From Promethearchaeota archaeon (lineage in GTDB: Archaea; Asgardarchaeota; Lokiarchaeia; Sigyniarchaeales; SOKP01), in assembly GCA_019057795.1 (NCBI GenBank), contig JAHLWS010000052.1:32835-96834 (forward strand): DNA of 64,000 nucleotides, in the 5' to 3' direction. Position numbers and translations under genes: made by a program. Position 1 is the first letter of the stretch. The number at the start of each line of letters is the position of its first letter. Of the stretch, positions 61,740 to 64,000 are shown piece after piece. Under the pieces are notes generated by a model that saw only the letters and a program-made list of their open reading frames with translations, was not told where the DNA came from and did not search any database.

Positions 61740-63170
61740 TTATCTGGATTCACGAACAATTTGGCGTTTTTTGGTAAAAATTAACCAAATTACGCTAAAT
61801 CCAATAAATATCAAGAAAAAATTACCAAATGGAATTGCTCCTTCAGTAATAGTTACCGTAACTGTGTTCGAGATAGAATTTCCACTCTCGTCTGTAAAAG
61901 TTATGTTATATGTATAAACGCCAGGAGCAAAGCCATCTGGGATGTTGTAGGTAATTGCGTTTCCGCTCGTCCATGCAGTTGGACCTGCAACTATTCCCGT
62001 CCCTTGCAGTTCGATCGTATAATTATATGGATTCAGATCGGTTGCCGTCCAAGAAAGGCTCTGCCCGGCATATCCATATTCTACAGTGAAATTACTATGG
62101 CTAACGGTTACAACCGGATTGGTCGTGTCTTCAACTGCAAAATTGACGCTATCGGTAATGAAATTGTCATGATCGTCTGTGAAGTTGACGGTATAAATGT
62201 ACGATCCTAAGCCAAATCCATCGGGAATGTTGTAGGTAATTGCGTTTCCGCTCGTCCATGCGGTAGGACCTGCAACTATTCCCGTCCCTTGCAGTTCGAT
62301 CGTATAATTATATGGATTTAGATCGGTTGCCGTCCAAGAAATGCTCTGCCCAGTATATCCATATTCTACAGCGAAATGATTAGGGCTAACGGTTATAACC
62401 GGATTGGTCATGCCTACAATGTTTAATTTATTAACATTATGAGCGTTATGATCCGATTCCCATAAATATTGTCCGTCCCACGCCAACCCTGCTGCATAAT
62501 TTCCTGGATCGTAAGCAAAATTAACCACAACGCCATTAGATGGATCTATCTTATAAATTTTCGCTTCAGGAGTAATGGAAACCCACAAGTATTGCCCATC
62601 CCACGCTAATCCCTTTGGATCAACTCCAGGAGCGTCGAAGGAGGCGACTACAGCACCAGTAGATGGGTTTATCTTAAAGATTGTCCCTGGACCGTTATCA
62701 GCGTTCCATAAATATTGTCCATCCCACGCTAAACCTGTTGGCTGAGATCCAGGAGCGTCGAAGGAGGCGACTACAGCACCAGTAGATGAATTTATCTTGT
62801 AAATTTTATCTTTAATCCAATCGGCAGACCAGAGATATAGTCCATCCCATGTTAATCCTGATGGCTCATCTCCAGGAGAATCGAATGAGTAAATCACAGC
62901 ACCGGTAGATGGATTTATCTTATGAATTTTATCTAAATCATTTTCGGCAACCCACAAGTACTCTCCATCCCAAGCTAATTCTGTTGGATAACCTGGAGAA
63001 GGGAACGAACTTACAATGCTTAATGTGCCTTGCGTTTTAATTAGTTGTGAAGGAGGATTCTTGATTTCATTCGTAGAGTTAATTAAAAAAAGTGAAGGAT
63101 TAATAAATATCAATAGCATCAAGGAAAAAGAAATAGGTATTAGTTTTTTTTTAATATGTTTTAGGTTCAT
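61740..63170 (-). CDS. secreted beta-propeller with two Ig-like repeats and C-terminal anchor
   Basis: The signal helix LIPISFSLMLLIFINPSLFLI opens it. About five propeller blades follow, each carrying GLAWDGQYLW and KINPSTGAVVASFDAPG-type strands (residues about 55-265). Two nearly identical Ig-like domains (residues about 270-440) share TATDLNPYNYTIELQGTG, then a membrane helix and a basic tail (KKRQIVRESR). It is a surface protein that may bind ligand or matrix. A terminator hairpin lies after its stop. Confidence 0.8.
   Translation of the reverse strand: MNLKHIKKKLIPISFSLMLLIFINPSLFLINSTNEIKNPPSQLIKTQGTLSIVSSFPSPGYPTELAWDGEYLWVAENDLDKIHKINPSTGAVIYSFDSPGDEPSGLTWDGLYLWSADWIKDKIYKINSSTGAVVASFDAPGSQPTGLAWDGQYLWNADNGPGTIFKINPSTGAVVASFDAPGVDPKGLAWDGQYLWVSITPEAKIYKIDPSNGVVVNFAYDPGNYAAGLAWDGQYLWESDHNAHNVNKLNIVGMTNPVITVSPNHFAVEYGYTGQSISWTATDLNPYNYTIELQGTGIVAGPTAWTSGNAITYNIPDGFGLGSYIYTVNFTDDHDNFITDSVNFAVEDTTNPVVTVSHSNFTVEYGYAGQSLSWTATDLNPYNYTIELQGTGIVAGPTAWTSGNAITYNIPDGFAPGVYTYNITFTDESGNSISNTVTVTITEGAIPFGNFFLIFIGFSVIWLIFTKKRQIVRESR
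61942..62092 (-). repeat. 151-bp direct repeat, copy 1 (Ig-like domain 2)
   Basis: Matches 62227-62377 with about seven mismatches, in frame, so the two Ig-like domains arose by recent duplication. The repeat unit is 285 bp apart. Confidence 0.8.
62227..62377 (-). repeat. 151-bp direct repeat, copy 2 (Ig-like domain 1)
   Basis: See copy at 61942-62092. The high identity at DNA level makes the gene prone to recombination and to assembly collapse. Confidence 0.8.
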
Positions 63171-63429
63171 ATTATCACTTTTTGTATTTTTAAATTTTAT
63201 GTAGATATTTGATTTTATTATTTATATTGATCCTTATAAAATTCCTTATAAGGATAATAAAATAATTTCGCTAATCTAATTTAAATCTTCATCTTTTAGT
63301 CTTTTTCTTTAAATAATCGTATAAATCTTAGAATAGTGCTGCACTATATTTTTTTTTGAAAAAAATTAAAATAAGTAATTTATTATAATTATTGCGATAT
63401 AAATGAAATGAAAAAAAAAAGGGGAGCAA

Positions 63430-63957
63430 ATGGCATACATAGGAATAGATAAGGAGTTTTCAACTCTATTAAGTGATTAACAATTTCTCCATTTTGCGAA
63501 TAATTCAAAGATGGGAGTTGTAATTATCCAAAGAGGATTATTAAAGTATTTTAATCAACAATTCATAGAAATATTTGGCTATAGTAAAGAAGAAGTTACA
63601 AATTGGAAAAAAAGAGAGTTTTATAAAATTGTCCATCCAGAAGATTTACCATATTTAATAAAAGACTTAAAGTGTGAAGATGATAAAAAAACAGTTGTAG
63701 TTAAATTCCGGGGTATAAGAAAAGATAAAAGGGTAATTGATGTTGAAAATTATATCTGTAATATCAAATATAATGATATAACGGCCTATTTATCTAGCTA
63801 CATTTCCTTAGAAGAATCTTACTTACCAAAAACGGTAAAATTAACTACGAGAAAACTTTTGCGATTAGATTATAATCTCCAGATAATAAAACTCTTAAAG
63901 GAGAATAATATAGGCTTTACTATAATTGATAATCTTTCATATCGAGAAGAAGTTTAA
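63430..63957 (+). pseudogene. PAS-domain protein with an early in-frame stop
   Basis: ATG 63430 (MAYIGIDKEFSTLLSD), preceded by GGGGAG, runs into TAA 63478. The same frame then continues without another stop: QFLHFANNSKMGVVIIQRG, then YFNQQFIEIFGYSKEE and HPEDLPYLIKDL, a typical PAS domain (FGYS-x-EE and HPED). The part after ATG 63511 is open for 148 residues, but that ATG lies inside the PAS fold. No kinase domain follows before the stop at 63957. Confidence 0.6.
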
Positions 63958-64000
63958 CTTTCATTTTCTTTCTTTTCTTCAACAACCTCTTCAAAATGAA

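Overview
The window looks like a chromosomal contig of an Asgard archaeon, most likely Lokiarchaeia-like. It is AT-rich throughout. The information genes are archaeal: archaeal-type glutamyl-tRNA synthetase, ribosomal protein S8e, SRP19, a proteasome beta subunit with Thr1/Glu17/Lys33, an HMf-type histone, a Hef/FANCM-type helicase, DUF4443 and MtxX. Two tRNA genes carry introns at non-canonical positions. Longin-like domain proteins and a JAMM/MPN protein fit Asgard gene content. Several genes start with TTG. The phylum is inference; the archaeal domain is well supported.

Layout. 1-5 kb: tail of an ABC ATPase, a longin-like membrane protein, a CheY-like receiver, and a GlcD/GlcF-like FAD plus Fe-S oxidoreductase pair. 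5-18.8 kb: a 1467-residue coiled-coil membrane protein, a membrane-anchored glycerophosphodiesterase, a frameshifted zinc-ribbon protein, a DUF2085 protein, a Hef helicase, a GH4 glycosidase, an MBL-fold hydrolase and a B12-binding radical SAM protein. 19-29.5 kb: nitroreductase, an aKMT-like methyltransferase, an SDR/SCP2-like/ALDH/SCP2-like gene string, an amidase, a sugar nucleotidyltransferase and a HAD phosphatase.

29.57-34.62 kb is the most unusual part. A 4,983-bp segment is bounded by a 66-bp direct repeat (64/66 identical) that is the 3' part of a tRNA-Arg(GCG) gene. The intact tRNA lies at 34561-34663. Inside the segment is a two-gene minus-strand operon: a 259-residue HEPN-like protein followed by a 1167-residue protein that fuses a DEDDh exonuclease, a SAM-methyltransferase-like domain, a reverse transcriptase with YMDD and a PIG-type motif B, and a long helical tail. 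This resembles the Abi/UG (DRT) class of defence reverse transcriptases, but I do not know a described system with this fusion. No integrase is visible.

34.7-51.4 kb holds housekeeping and signalling genes: HAD, GNAT, ADP-ribosylglycohydrolase, GluRS, CPBP protease, MtxX, a nucleotidyl-cyclase-like protein, tRNA-Pro, SRP19, HypA, S8e, proteasome beta, JAMM, DUF4443 and histone. 51.9-56 kb is a catabolic group: Gfo/Idh, M24 peptidase, SDR and BKACE. 56-64 kb holds a PH-like membrane protein, a secreted helical protein, a GHMP kinase/nucleotidyltransferase pair, a longin-like wHTH protein, a secreted beta-propeller and a PAS gene.

An unusual number of genes are broken or lack a canonical start (11.3, 34.3, 38.2, 40.3, 44.7, 51.5, 53.2, 61.4 and 63.4 kb). 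This is either real decay or consensus error in the assembly; reads would decide.
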